A stretch of 64,000 nt of DNA, taken from NCBI GenBank assembly GCA_018141845.1, contig CP073340.1, positions 289,001-353,000 of the forward strand. Direction: 5' to 3'. The stretch comes from Lachnospiraceae bacterium oral taxon 096 (GTDB taxonomy: Bacteria > Bacillota > Clostridia > Lachnospirales > Lachnospiraceae). Made by a program: the position numbers and the translations under genes. Shown piece after piece: positions 9,220 to 18,317 of the stretch. Under the pieces are notes generated by a model. That model saw only the letters and a program-made list of their open reading frames with translations, made no database searches and was not told the origin of the DNA. How positions within the stretch are numbered: position 1 is the stretch's first letter; every line of letters starts with the position of its first letter.

Positions 9220-11510
9220 TATCCTGTTGCCCTTTCTATATCCATCACACCTGGAACTTGTCTAAGCTTGGCCTGCAATACACGAAGTTCCTCTGTTCCC
9301 TTGACATCAAAACTAATCTTCATCGTCGCTATTTCTTGTTTACTCACCTTTGATGTGAGTGATTTGATATCAATATTTTTCTCTGAAAACACCTTGCTGA
9401 TATCAAGGAAAATGCCTGTACGATTTTGTGCATAGATCAATACTTCCACGCTATAGGTCTCTATGGTCTCCTTGAGACTTTGCCACTCCACAGGAATTAG
9501 ACGCTCTCTTTCATTGTCTGGAAGATGAATAATATTGACACAATCTGTTCGGTGCACCGATACGCCATGCCCCCTTGTAATGAAACCAACAATTTCATCA
9601 CCTGGCACTGGCATACAACAGCGCATCAATCGAATCGCCACATTTCCCTCAAGTCCTCTGACAATGACACCATTATTCGCCTTTCGAATCTTTACTTTGT
9701 CAGGAGTTTTTGTCGCCTCTTTGATGCTCTTGATCAGCTCTTCGTCTGTCATATTTTTCTTTTGTGACTTCTTGTACTCATCTAAGAGCTTATTGACAAT
9801 CTGACCTTCCTTCAATCCACCTCGACCAACAGTCGCAAGCAGGGTATCCCATCCCTGAATCGAATACCTTCTGAGCACCTTTTCCTGAAACTCTGGCCGA
9901 TTGATTTTGGCAAGCTCAATCCCCTTTGCTCTGCTGTCCTTTTCAAGTAATTCCTTACCTCGAGCAATATTTTCTTCCTTTGACTGGTTTCGAAACCACT
10001 GATTGATCTTGTTCTTTGCCTGAACGGTATGCACAATTCTCAACCAATCCATACTTGGCCCTGTAGAATTTTGAGAGACAAGCACCTCAACTCGATCGGC
10101 ATTTTGAATGACATAATCAATGGGAACAGACTTTCCGTTGACCTTTGCTCCCACCATCTTATTTCCAATAGCCGAATGAATCGAATAGGCAAAATCAATG
10201 ACATTTGAGCCTAAAGGCAGGCTCTTCACATCGCCCTGTGGTGTAAAACAATAGACTCTTCCTGACAATAAATCAAATTCTTCCTTGATCTGCTTTAAAA
10301 ATTGAATATTGTCTTTGACATCGCCCATCGTCTCCAAGACTTCTCGCAACCAATTCATCTTTTGGTCAGTCAAGTCAATAACTCTTGCACCATTTCCATC
10401 TTCCTTGTACTTCCAATGGGCGGCAATACCATATTCCGCCACTCTGTGCATCTCATAGGTTCGAATTTGTACTTCAAATGGTTTACCATCTTCGGTCATC
10501 ACTGTAGTATGAATAGAGCTATATTGATTGGCCTTTGGTCCTGCAATATAGTCCTTAAACCTAGACTGAATTGGGCGATACAAGCGATGAACAATTCCAA
10601 GTGCCTGATAACACTCTGCGACCTCTTTGACAATGACTCGCACAGCAAATAAATCATAAATTTGATCCAATGTCTTATTCTGCCTAGTCATTTTCTTATA
10701 AATAGAGAAGAAATGCTTTACCCTTCCCTTCACTTCCCCTTTAACGTAGGCATCTTTTAGGGCCGCAGAAATCTCATCGACAATCGAATTGACAAATTTT
10801 TGTCTATCACTCTTTTCAAGGTCAATGCCTCTGACAAGCTCCTCATACTTTTCCGGTTGAAGATAGCGAAGCGCATAGTCATCCAGCTCGACCTTAATCT
10901 TTGAAATCCCCAATCTCTGTGCAATCGGCGCATAAATTTCCATGGTCTCTCTCGCCTTTTCTTTTTGCTTATTGGGCGGCTGATATTGCAATGTACGCAT
11001 ATTGTGGAGTCGATCTGCAAGCTTAATAATCATCACACGCACATCTTTTGACATCGCAAAAAACATCTTCCTCAAGTTCTCAGCCTGTATGCTCACTCGA
11101 TCCTCTGTCAGCGAAAGCTTTGTCAACTTGGTCACACCGTCTACAAGATTGGCAATCTCCTTGCCAAACATCTTCTCCAAATCCTCATAGCTGTAGGCGG
11201 TATCCTCAATTACATCATGCATCAACGCCGCAGCCAAAGTCTGTGCATCCATATTTAGCTCTGCCAAAATAATAGCCACACAGATTGGATGGATGATATA
11301 AGGCTCTCCAGATTTTCTCTTTTGATTCTTATGCGCATCCTTGGCCACATTATATGCTTTATCAATAACAGCAAGTTCTGTTTTTGAGTGCGAACCTTCG
11401 ACCTTTCGAATCAACTCCTTATAGAGTATATCGGGATCAGTAAAATCCGCTGGTCTCTCCAATTCCCCGGCCTCTGCAATATTATTGACAAGTTCTCTTC
11501 CTTTATCCAT
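9219..11510 (-). CDS. relA: Bifunctional (p)ppGpp synthetase/hydrolase RelA/SpoT (Rel)
   Basis: 763-residue stringent-response enzyme. The HD hydrolase domain shows HDVIEDT with His-Asp at residues 98-99. The synthetase domain has YKKMTRQ and RFKDYIAGPK; the RFKD form is typical of bifunctional enzymes. TGS and zinc-finger/helical regions follow, then a C-terminal ACT domain ending near RQVPGVMDIERATG. Length is normal. It is first in the relA-MBL-hemZ-hisS-aspS unit and has its own consensus promoter (11556-11584). It makes and degrades (p)ppGpp in the cytosol in response to uncharged tRNA on ribosomes; cotranscription with two aminoacyl-tRNA synthetases fits that role. Confidence 0.97.
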   Translation of the reverse strand: MDKGRELVNNIAEAGELERPADFTDPDILYKELIRKVEGSHSKTELAVIDKAYNVAKDAHKNQKRKSGEPYIIHPICVAIILAELNMDAQTLAAALMHDVIEDTAYSYEDLEKMFGKEIANLVDGVTKLTKLSLTEDRVSIQAENLRKMFFAMSKDVRVMIIKLADRLHNMRTLQYQPPNKQKEKARETMEIYAPIAQRLGISKIKVELDDYALRYLQPEKYEELVRGIDLEKSDRQKFVNSIVDEISAALKDAYVKGEVKGRVKHFFSIYKKMTRQNKTLDQIYDLFAVRVIVKEVAECYQALGIVHRLYRPIQSRFKDYIAGPKANQYSSIHTTVMTEDGKPFEVQIRTYEMHRVAEYGIAAHWKYKEDGNGARVIDLTDQKMNWLREVLETMGDVKDNIQFLKQIKEEFDLLSGRVYCFTPQGDVKSLPLGSNVIDFAYSIHSAIGNKMVGAKVNGKSVPIDYVIQNADRVEVLVSQNSTGPSMDWLRIVHTVQAKNKINQWFRNQSKEENIARGKELLEKDSRAKGIELAKINRPEFQEKVLRRYSIQGWDTLLATVGRGGLKEGQIVNKLLDEYKKSQKKNMTDEELIKSIKEATKTPDKVKIRKANNGVIVRGLEGNVAIRLMRCCMPVPGDEIVGFITRGHGVSVHRTDCVNIIHLPDNERERLIPVEWQSLKETIETYSVEVLIYAQNRTGIFLDISKVFSEKNIDIKSLTSKVSKQEIATMKISFDVKGTEELRVLQAKLRQVPGVMDIERATG

Positions 11511-11555
11511 ATATGCATCCCCGCCTTTCTATCTTTCTATACTTGAAATATTGAT

Positions 11556-11584
11556 ATTATAAGAATTTTAGCGAAAAATTGCAA
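11556..11584 (-). promoter_or_regulatory. Sigma-A-type promoter for relA operon
   Basis: -35 TTGCAA (11579-11584), 17-bp spacer, -10 TATAAT (11556-11561), about 46 bp upstream of the relA start. Confidence 0.8.
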
Positions 11585-11613
11585 TGGAAACTATATTTTT
11601 TTCGTATATTCCA

Positions 11614-11656
11614 AGGGAGAGTTCCCAAATCAATTGCTAACTTGAAAACTCTCCCT
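11614..11656 (-). terminator. Hairpin after the riboflavin transporter gene
   Basis: A perfect 10-bp inverted repeat (AGGGAGAGTT, 11614-11623; AACTCTCCCT, 11647-11656) with a 23-nt loop lies between ribU and the relA promoter. On the minus strand the U-run does not follow directly; on the plus strand CTATTTTTG follows. It probably works as a terminator but efficiency is uncertain. Confidence 0.6.
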
Positions 11657-11672
11657 CTATTTTTGCTCATAA

Positions 11673-12434
11673 CTAGGCAATCGTTGCCTTTCTATTTTTT
11701 TTTATATCCACATAATCTGCCTTAATAATAACGCTCAACTTCTTGTAAAGTAAAAGGGTCACCACAGATACCGCCACGCCCTTAACTAAATTTAAAGGTG
11801 CAACAGAAAAGAGTACCATCGTTGTCACTGAATGAATGGATGGATTAATCGCTGTTCCCATTTGTACTAAATTATCCAATGGCATGCCATAAAGCTGTGC
11901 AAACTTTGGCAATAAATAGATGGCATTAAAGGCTGAGCCAAAGATAGTCATACAAAGTGTTCCCACTACCATTCCAATCAATGCGTGATTGCGATTCTTT
12001 CTCATCAGGTAAACGACACTGGAAGGAATTAACAAACTACAACCCACAGCAAAATTAGCAAGTTCACCCACAAATGCCGTCGATGTTGACTTAAAAATTA
12101 CTTTAAGCAAAATTTTACAAAACTCGGTCAATACACCCGTCACTGGTCCAAAGGCAAAGGTAACAATCATAACAGGAACCTCTGACAAATCAATCTTATA
12201 AAAGTTTGGTGCAAATGGCATAGGAACCTCAAACATCATTGCAATGGTACTTACCGCCGCAAACACACCGACCATCGCGATCTTCTTTGTCGTGATGATC
12301 TTTCCACTGTACCCTGTCCTTTTGTTGCTCCACCGCTCTAAAACATAGGCCAGGACAAATACTGCGACAACAATGCCCAAAAATTCTGTGAAAAATACAA
12401 GATTTTCCATAATTGCACTAAAAAACTTACCCAT
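11673..12434 (-). CDS. ribU: Riboflavin ECF transporter S component RibU
   Basis: 253-residue membrane protein with about six hydrophobic segments. The FYKIDLSEVPV segment and the FGPVTGVLTEF region are typical of RibU substrate-binding subunits, which capture riboflavin and share T/A modules encoded elsewhere. An FMN riboswitch directly upstream makes the substrate assignment strong. The start is the ATG at 12432-12434, with GGAGG 5 nt upstream; a longer open frame reaching 12533 would run through the riboswitch and is not real. The N-terminus is longer than in minimal RibU proteins, with an extra TM at about residues 7-28. Confidence 0.92.
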   Translation of the reverse strand: MGKFFSAIMENLVFFTEFLGIVVAVFVLAYVLERWSNKRTGYSGKIITTKKIAMVGVFAAVSTIAMMFEVPMPFAPNFYKIDLSEVPVMIVTFAFGPVTGVLTEFCKILLKVIFKSTSTAFVGELANFAVGCSLLIPSSVVYLMRKNRNHALIGMVVGTLCMTIFGSAFNAIYLLPKFAQLYGMPLDNLVQMGTAINPSIHSVTTMVLFSVAPLNLVKGVAVSVVTLLLYKKLSVIIKADYVDIKKNRKATIA

Positions 12435-12461
12435 TTTTCCTCCTTTTTCCAGGGAAGGCAC

Positions 12462-12489
12462 CAAAAAGACCCTAGTACTTAAACTAGGG
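12462..12489 (-). terminator. Riboswitch-linked transcription terminator
   Basis: CCCTAGT (12483-12489 on the minus strand) pairs with ACTAGGG (12470-12476) around a 6-nt loop, followed by UCUUUUU (about 12463-12469). It sits between the FMN aptamer and the ribU ribosome site, the expected place for the expression platform. Confidence 0.85.
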
Positions 12490-12510
12490 CCTATGTCTTG
12501 TGTATACCAA

Positions 12511-12620
12511 TCTTCTTCCATCCAGACTATCACTGTCGGTTCTGGAATTGCACCAGATCAGCTGCCAAAGCAGTTCGCAGACTTTACTGCCGGTGGGGAC
12601 TTGCACCCCGCCCTGAAGTA
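12511..12620 (-). promoter_or_regulatory. FMN riboswitch (RFN element)
   Basis: The minus strand carries the conserved RFN blocks in order: GGGCGGGGTGCAAGTCCCC-ACCGGC, AGTCTGCGA, TGGTGCAATTCC, ACCGACAGT, and AGTCTGGATGGAAGAAGA. A CTTC/GAAG closing stem joins the ends. It senses FMN and, through the terminator at 12462-12489, should shut off ribU transcription when flavin is plentiful. Confidence 0.97.
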
Positions 12621-12632
12621 TTTATTTTTCTT

Positions 12633-12661
12633 ATTGTAGGATATTTTTTTTCAAAAATCAA
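12633..12661 (-). promoter_or_regulatory. Promoter for the FMN riboswitch-ribU transcript
   Basis: -35 TTGATT (12656-12661), 17-bp spacer, -10 TACAAT (12633-12638). The predicted start falls just before the aptamer. Confidence 0.75.
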
Positions 12662-12669
12662 GACACTTC

Positions 12670-13317
12670 CTAAATTTCGTCAAAAATGTCAATCAAATCA
12701 TCAAGTCGACCAATAACTCGATCGGTCATTGCTCTAAGTTCATCGGTCGCCGGAATCTGGTCAGGAACCATAATCACATGACAGCCCGCAGCATGACCAG
12801 CTTGAATTCCATTGATGGAATCTTCGAGCACAATACAATTTGTTGGATCTTCACCAACCATTCTAGCTGCCTCCAAAAAAATATCGGGTGCTGGCTTTCC
12901 ATGAGTAACCCTATCGCCACAAACCAATGTGTCAAAATACTTTGTCAAATTCGTCATTTCCAGAAACTTCTTGACTAACTCTTCCTTTGTCGATGATGCC
13001 ACGGCACATTTAATCTTTCGTTCATTGAGAAATTGCAATAATTTTTCAAGCCCTGGCTTTACAGGCACTCCATTCTTGTCGATATAATCAAGTACATATT
13101 GCGTCTTTTCTTCTCTTGCCACTTCTGGATTAAATCCCTCCACGGCCTCGCTTAACATTGCATTCCCAATGTTCTTTGCACTTCCCTTTACTCTCATCAA
13201 AAGATCATGAGGAAGCTCAAATCCCTGTCTCTTTCCTGCCATCTTCCATCCATGGTAGTGCAATACTTCTGTGTCGAACATCAAACCATCCATATCAAAT
13301 AACACTGCTGTGACCAT
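12670..13317 (-). CDS. HAD-superfamily hydrolase (beta-phosphoglucomutase/phosphatase-like)
   Basis: 215-residue haloacid dehalogenase-fold protein. Motif I FDMDGLMFDTE holds the catalytic aspartates near residues 8 and 10; motif II is the VASSTKEE serine; motif IV VLEDSINGIQAG carries the Mg2+ acidic residues. The helical cap between motif I and II fits subfamily IA (sugar-phosphate phosphatases, beta-phosphoglucomutases, 5'-nucleotidase-like). The cap sequence does not fix the substrate. Ribosome site GGAGG, 7 nt from ATG. The upstream gene is divergent; downstream lies the RFN promoter with no terminator between. Confidence 0.88.
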   Translation of the reverse strand: MVTAVLFDMDGLMFDTEVLHYHGWKMAGKRQGFELPHDLLMRVKGSAKNIGNAMLSEAVEGFNPEVAREEKTQYVLDYIDKNGVPVKPGLEKLLQFLNERKIKCAVASSTKEELVKKFLEMTNLTKYFDTLVCGDRVTHGKPAPDIFLEAARMVGEDPTNCIVLEDSINGIQAGHAAGCHVIMVPDQIPATDELRAMTDRVIGRLDDLIDIFDEI

Positions 13318-13346
13318 AAAAAGCCCTCCTTTTTGTATTTCCTCCT

Positions 13347-13375
13347 ATTATACCATTGTTTTTTACAAAAAAACA
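13347..13375 (-). promoter_or_regulatory. Extended -10 promoter for the HAD gene
   Basis: TGGTATAAT (extended -10; TATAAT at 13347-13352) with a poor -35 (TGTTTT). It overlaps the divergent plus-strand promoter at 13356-13384. Confidence 0.6.
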
Positions 13376-13384
13376 TTATATAAT
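13356..13384 (+). promoter_or_regulatory. Promoter for the small GNAT gene
   Basis: -35 TTGTTT (13356-13361), 17-bp spacer, -10 TATAAT (13379-13384), followed by GAGGAGG six bases before the ATG at 13421. Confidence 0.7.
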
Positions 13385-13420
13385 TCAAAATATATGTGCA
13401 ATTTTTAGAGGAGGTACAAA

Positions 13421-13696
13421 ATGACCATTATTTATGAACAAGAAAATCAACGAAGTGCCGCATATGATGGCACTGCACTGATCGGTCAGTGCAACTACAC
13501 CTTAAACGCTGGCACTTGGTCCATTGAACACACGGAGGTGGACAAAGCCTATGGTGGACAAGGTATTGCCAAGCAATTGGTCTATTGCCTAATTGACGCA
13601 GCCAGAAAGAACAATGTCAAAATTCTTCCGATCTGCTCCTATGCAGTCAAGCTCTTTGAAAAAGATCCCTCATTAGAGGATGTTCTTCTTCACTAG
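13421..13696 (+). CDS. Small GNAT-family N-acetyltransferase (YjdJ type)
   Basis: 91-residue protein of the minimal GNAT class, about half the usual GNAT length. The acetyl-CoA-binding Gly-rich segment is YGGQGIAKQLV (about residues 44-54), followed by the helix and ILPICSYAVKLFEKDP, the standard ending of this small family. The acceptor is unknown. It is one of the few plus-strand genes; its stop codon shares CTAG (13693-13696) with the convergent LysR gene. GAGGAGG ribosome site. Confidence 0.88.
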   Translation: MTIIYEQENQRSAAYDGTALIGQCNYTLNAGTWSIEHTEVDKAYGGQGIAKQLVYCLIDAARKNNVKILPICSYAVKLFEKDPSLEDVLLH

Positions 13697-14598
13697 GGAT
13701 AGAGCCTTTCAATGGCACGCTGAATTTGCTGTGCGGACTCACTCATATTGTCCTTGCTATTGTAAACGAGGCTGATCGCTCGATGTGCCCCACCCTCGCC
13801 CAAACTAAAGCCAAGCAGCGTGCCATCTTCAATGTATTTTTGTGCAGCCAGCTTTGATATAACCGTAATTCCCATTCCGCCTGCAATGGATTGTAAAAGC
13901 GTCAATGGATTACTAATGATGGCCACAATATTAAGATTTTCTTCCGCAATTCCCAATCGCTTCATCACTCTCATCGCTTCTTTTCTCGTTCCAGATCCTG
14001 CCTCTCGAAGAATAATCCTCTCTCCTTCAATCCAACGAATATCTCGATGTTCCCTCTGAATCCCTTGATAATATGGATTATTTGGTGCTACCACAATCAG
14101 TTCATCATCATAAAATGGCAAATATTTACAATAGCGATTTTCAATCACACTTCCTGCAAATCCGATATCGACCAATTGATTGCCCACCTTATTGGCCACT
14201 TCCTCGCTGTCACACTCAATTAAACGAAATTGCAAGCTCTTATCCTGCTTACTCGCCTCTAAAAGAATCTGCGGAATAAGATATTGAGCTGGAACAGTGG
14301 ATGCCGCAATGACAATTTCCATTCGCATTTCTCTCTCCCGCTTCCGATCAAAAATGCGGTCAATCATTTTTGTTGCGTCCACAATGCGCTTAGCTTGAAT
14401 ATAGAGTTTCTCCCCATTTTCTGTGAGGGCAACACTGGTTGTACTGCGAATAAATAAGGGTGTACCCAATTCCTTTTCCAAATTTGTGATATTCGTACTA
14501 ATGGTTGGCTGTGTCAAATGCAATTCCCTCGCCGCCTTTGAAAAGCTATTGTTTTTTGCCACCATATAAAAGGCTTCAATTTGTCTTAAATTCATCAT
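13693..14598 (-). CDS. LysR-family transcriptional regulator
   Basis: 301-residue LTTR. An N-terminal winged helix-turn-helix (NNSFSKAARELHLTQPTIS, about residues 15-33) is followed by a two-lobed effector domain from about residue 90. It is of normal length. It overlaps the GT4 gene by 23 bp and is last in the ABC transporter/GT4 unit, so it may regulate that unit. It opens ATG-ATG; either codon could be used. GGGG-type ribosome site. The effector is unknown; the domain resembles the CysB/CysL-type binding fold in general only. Confidence 0.92.
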   Translation of the reverse strand: MMNLRQIEAFYMVAKNNSFSKAARELHLTQPTISTNITNLEKELGTPLFIRSTTSVALTENGEKLYIQAKRIVDATKMIDRIFDRKREREMRMEIVIAASTVPAQYLIPQILLEASKQDKSLQFRLIECDSEEVANKVGNQLVDIGFAGSVIENRYCKYLPFYDDELIVVAPNNPYYQGIQREHRDIRWIEGERIILREAGSGTRKEAMRVMKRLGIAEENLNIVAIISNPLTLLQSIAGGMGITVISKLAAQKYIEDGTLLGFSLGEGGAHRAISLVYNSKDNMSESAQQIQRAIERLYP

Positions 14599-15778
14599 TT
14601 TTACATCCCCCTAAAACTTTTTGTGCAACCCCACGCCAAGATACCCTTGACAAATCTGTTGCCTTAATCCTATCACTCTCCACTGCTCGGTCAAGCACCT
14701 TTGCCAACTCTTCCTCAAATTTTGGCAAAGCCTCCTGATCTGGCTCATCAATGCAATACATCTTTGGCATTTTTACATAGTCAATATTTGGATTTTCAAT
14801 ATTTTGATTGATCCACTTTTGTACCCCCGGCAAATCCGTCATTACGACTCGGTTGCCACAGGCCATAGCCTCAATCACTGTTAGAGGAATTCCTTCATAA
14901 AACGAAGGCAAAACAAAAATATCTGATTGATTGTAAGCATCTGCCATCTGCATTTGATTCAGTTTTCCTAAAAATGTAATGTTTTCGCCACGACCAAGAG
15001 ATAAAATTTCTTGATACTCTTTAGCATTTCCACTCCCACCTGCAAGTTCTAACTCCACATTTTTTTCCTTCATCAAATGCATCGCCCGCAACAAGCTGGC
15101 CACACCTTTTTTTTGTGTAATCTTTCCAGCAAATAAAATCTTCTTTCTCTTCCCTGACACTCTCTTTTTCTGGTCAAAAAACACATCGGCATTATAGCCC
15201 ATTCCGACAACAGAAATCTTTTTTCTCTCAGCTCCATAGATTTCTTCCACCAGCTCAATTTGCTCTTCTCTGAGCACATAAATGCCATCCAATTTCTTAA
15301 TTTGACTTTTTATAAATTCTCTCTCCAGAGGATGACTCTGCATTTGACGCAAATCTGTGTTGTGGCAAAAACCATAGATTTTTTTTTCAGGAAAGGCCTC
15401 TCGAACAATGGCTGTCAATAAATACAGATGATGACAAAAAATAAGATCAGGAGAAAACTCATCCATTGCCCTTTTTAGTTCACGCAAAAAGATGGACTTA
15501 AATTGGAAAACCATTTCCTCTGTCATATCCTTGTATCTCGTGGAAGTATAGGGCATTTCGTCACTCATTCCGCAAACAGGGAAGGGCAAGTCCTTGCTCA
15601 TAAATTGTACAGGGTAAACACTTGCCTCAAAGGGAAGAGCAATTTCTTCTCCCATCGAAATTCCCGCCACAATGGCCTGCTTGTGACCAAGCTTTTCAAA
15701 TTCCTTCATCAATTCTGTCAAATACACACCACTACCTGTACTATTTGGCTTCTGTGCTGTGACACTCAATATTTTCAT
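14576..15778 (-). CDS. Glycosyltransferase family 4
   Basis: 400-residue GT-B enzyme. The N-terminal acceptor domain has GSGVYLTELMKEFEKLGH; the C-terminal donor domain has FAGKITQKKGV and the GT4 EX7E motif in FYEGIPLTVIEAMACG. The start is the ATG at 15776-15778 with GGGAGG 7 nt upstream; the longer open frame is unsupported. It overlaps the ABC ATPase gene by 38 bp and the LysR gene by 23 bp, so it is translated with both. It is soluble, with no clear membrane segment. Donor and acceptor are unknown; a role in glycosylating a cell-envelope or small-molecule target is inference. Confidence 0.88.
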   Translation of the reverse strand: MKILSVTAQKPNSTGSGVYLTELMKEFEKLGHKQAIVAGISMGEEIALPFEASVYPVQFMSKDLPFPVCGMSDEMPYTSTRYKDMTEEMVFQFKSIFLRELKRAMDEFSPDLIFCHHLYLLTAIVREAFPEKKIYGFCHNTDLRQMQSHPLEREFIKSQIKKLDGIYVLREEQIELVEEIYGAERKKISVVGMGYNADVFFDQKKRVSGKRKKILFAGKITQKKGVASLLRAMHLMKEKNVELELAGGSGNAKEYQEILSLGRGENITFLGKLNQMQMADAYNQSDIFVLPSFYEGIPLTVIEAMACGNRVVMTDLPGVQKWINQNIENPNIDYVKMPKMYCIDEPDQEALPKFEEELAKVLDRAVESDRIKATDLSRVSWRGVAQKVLGGCKNDEFKTN

Positions 15779-16709
15779 TTTCTTCCCTCCCAAGCTTTTG
15801 ATTGATGCACACAAAGGATCCAATCTCAACATCTGCGTTTTCGCAAATTACAATTTCCCCTGCTTCGGTGTCCACAAGATATTCCCAAGATGCACCGTGA
15901 AATTCTTTTTCCACCACTCTTCCCTGCCACATTCCTTCTTCATCCACAAAACAAAGCTCTTCTGGATAGAGATAGTGGACTTTATCCTGCCAATACAATT
16001 GATTGACTTGTCCAAAAAATTCCTTGACCCACAAATCTTTCGGGTGGCGATAAATCTCTTGTGGTGTTCCAATTTGAACAATCCTGCCCTCCCTCATCAG
16101 GGCAATTCTATCTCCCAATGCCATGGCCTCCTCCTGGTCGTGGGTGACAAAAATCATATTTATCCCCAGTCTCCTCTGCAATTGTTTTAAATCTTTTCTC
16201 AATCTCCTGCGCAAATTGGCATCGAGATTACTAAATGGCTCATCGAGAAGCAGTAATTTTGGCTCAATGCAGACAGCACGGGCAAAGGCAACCCTCTGTT
16301 GCTGCCCACCACTTAAGTCCTGTATGCGTACATGAGAAAACTCCAAAAGCCCCACAAGTTCAAGAGCCTTTTTCCCTCTTTCCAAACGATCAGCTTTACT
16401 CAATTTTCGAAATCGCAGCCCATAGCTAACATTTTCAAACACATTCATATGGGGAAAGAGGGCATAGGACTGAAATACAGTGGCAATCTCCCTCTCCTCT
16501 GCCAGTTGCCTTGTGATATCCAAACCATTGAGTTCAATTTTTCCACTATCTGGACTTAAAAACCCTCCAATCATTTGTAAGGTCGTTGTCTTTCCACAAC
16601 CAGATTCTCCCAAAAGGCATACAATCTCCCCCCGTTCCATTTCAAGGTCAAAATTGCAGACCACCTGCTTCTCTCCAAAAAATTTATTGATCTTTTGTAT
16701 TTTTAGCAT
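15741..16709 (-). CDS. ABC transporter ATP-binding protein (Fe3+/polyamine-type, FbpC/PotA-like)
   Basis: 322-residue importer ATPase. Walker A GESGCGKTT at 34-42, signature LSGGQQQRVAF, Walker B LLLDEPFSNLD and the switch His in FVTHDQEEA are intact. A C-terminal regulatory extension of about 80 residues (TOBE-like) follows. It overlaps the permease gene by 26 bp. It energises the adjacent permease and lipoprotein; all three belong to the ferric/2-aminoethylphosphonate/polyamine branch of ABC importers. Confidence 0.93.
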   Translation of the reverse strand: MLKIQKINKFFGEKQVVCNFDLEMERGEIVCLLGESGCGKTTTLQMIGGFLSPDSGKIELNGLDITRQLAEEREIATVFQSYALFPHMNVFENVSYGLRFRKLSKADRLERGKKALELVGLLEFSHVRIQDLSGGQQQRVAFARAVCIEPKLLLLDEPFSNLDANLRRRLRKDLKQLQRRLGINMIFVTHDQEEAMALGDRIALMREGRIVQIGTPQEIYRHPKDLWVKEFFGQVNQLYWQDKVHYLYPEELCFVDEEGMWQGRVVEKEFHGASWEYLVDTEAGEIVICENADVEIGSFVCINQKLGREENENIECHSTEAK

Positions 16710-18312
16710 ACATCCTCTCCCGCAAAATAGAATTGACCAACCAAGAAACGAACACAGACACCAAAATAATCATTGCCGACATCAAACAAGCCACACCGTA
16801 CTCTCCCGCATTGATGGCATCATAGAGCGTATAGACTGCCATCTTATATCTTGGGGTAATTAAGAATAACACTGCTCCCGATGTCGTCATTGCCCCAGTA
16901 AAATTGTAGACAAAACCTGTGACATATGTTGACTTTAAACTTGGCCACACCACATCTCTCAATACCTCGATCTTTGTCGCCCCCAAGTCTCTTGCTGCCA
17001 TCTCCACCCTTTCACTCATTTGAGCCAATGATGAACTTGCCGATTGAATAATCACAGGCAATTGTCGAAAGAGGATATTCAAAATAATAATATACGCTGT
17101 CTGTGTCAATTTCAATGGCTGATGATGAAATGCCAAAATATATCCTATACCAAAACAAGTTCCTGGAAGGACATAGGGAATCATTGCCAAAAAATAAATG
17201 ACCTTCTTTAACCATCCCCTTCGTTTTTCCACATAGTAGGCAAAAAAGAGAGCAAAAAATGTTCCTACAACAGCAACCACCAGTGCAATTTTGATACTCA
17301 CCCAAAAGCTTTTGATATTATAGCCCAAAAGTTTTTGAAGATTGTCAAGTGTAAAATAATATCTTCCCTTTTTTGACTTTAAAAAACCCATAACAAAAAT
17401 ACAAAGATATTGTAATGCCATAAAGATGGCATAAAAAATAGACACCAGACCAAAAAAATATCTCCATTTTTTCTCTGGACGAAGCCATTCTAAGAGCTCA
17501 CCACCCACTCGTCCGTCCACACCATAGATTTTATTTCCCTTTTTCATTAAGTAGAGATAGAGAAAAAGAGAAAAAATAGCAGGAACTACGAGTAAACTAT
17601 TCATTGCTGCCGCCTTATCAAGGCGTGCATAGCCGATCATTTGCATATAAATTTCTGCTGCCAGTGTATTATAATTTCCACCAATCACTGCAGGTGTAAC
17701 AAAATCAGACAATGACCGCATAAAGGAAAGAATCCATGCCACAGCAACCACTGGCCAAAGTAGAGGAAGGATCACTTGATAAAAGCATTCCCACCAACTC
17801 GCTCCAAGCCCTCTGGCCGCTTTTAAAATGCTGACCTCCATTCTTCTTAGATATTGCATGAATAAGAGCGTACTCAGTGCCACAAAATGCATAGTCTGCA
17901 TACTAATAATTCCCCATCGATTGTAGGGATTGAGATGCAAATGAAGGAGCATATAGGTGATCACTCCTCTTCGACCATACAGCTGTATATAGACCAATGC
18001 CCCAATAAACGGCGGTGAAACCAAAGTCATCACAAAGAGTATTTGAAAAAATTTTTGAATTTTTTGATGTGCACTGCCCACATAGATGGCAATCATAAGA
18101 GCAATTATTGTGGAAAATGTGGCCGAGAATACCGCTGTATATATACTATTTCCCAATAACACTCGATTTTCCTGCCACAAATTTTGATAACTGCTTAAGG
18201 GACGGAAAAAGACCAATAAAAGTGGGTAGGCAACAAATAAAACGACCGATGCCATCAGTAGCATCTGAAAGCATCGGTCAATCCCATCAGAAAAAATATA
18301 TCTTCTCTTCAT
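16684..18312 (-). CDS. ABC transporter permease with two fused BPD domains (FbpB type)
   Basis: 542-residue membrane protein with about 12 TM segments in two halves. Each half has the EAA-like loop that docks the ATPase: ILKAARGLGASWWECF in the first and VEMAARDLGATKIEVL in the second. Fused double permeases are usual for ferric and 2-aminoethylphosphonate importers. I place the start at the ATG 18310-18312, 5 bp after the SBP stop; the ribosome site is weak. The longer frame to 18354 would overlap the lipoprotein gene. Confidence 0.92.
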   Translation of the reverse strand: MKRRYIFSDGIDRCFQMLLMASVVLFVAYPLLLVFFRPLSSYQNLWQENRVLLGNSIYTAVFSATFSTIIALMIAIYVGSAHQKIQKFFQILFVMTLVSPPFIGALVYIQLYGRRGVITYMLLHLHLNPYNRWGIISMQTMHFVALSTLLFMQYLRRMEVSILKAARGLGASWWECFYQVILPLLWPVVAVAWILSFMRSLSDFVTPAVIGGNYNTLAAEIYMQMIGYARLDKAAAMNSLLVVPAIFSLFLYLYLMKKGNKIYGVDGRVGGELLEWLRPEKKWRYFFGLVSIFYAIFMALQYLCIFVMGFLKSKKGRYYFTLDNLQKLLGYNIKSFWVSIKIALVVAVVGTFFALFFAYYVEKRRGWLKKVIYFLAMIPYVLPGTCFGIGYILAFHHQPLKLTQTAYIIILNILFRQLPVIIQSASSSLAQMSERVEMAARDLGATKIEVLRDVVWPSLKSTYVTGFVYNFTGAMTTSGAVLFLITPRYKMAVYTLYDAINAGEYGVACLMSAMIILVSVFVSWLVNSILRERMYAKNTKDQ

Positions 18313-18317
18313 GGACA

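Noticed and set aside
12435..12533. N-terminal extension of RibU to 12533
   Set aside because: It would translate through the FMN aptamer and terminator; the GGAGG-supported ATG is at 12432-12434.
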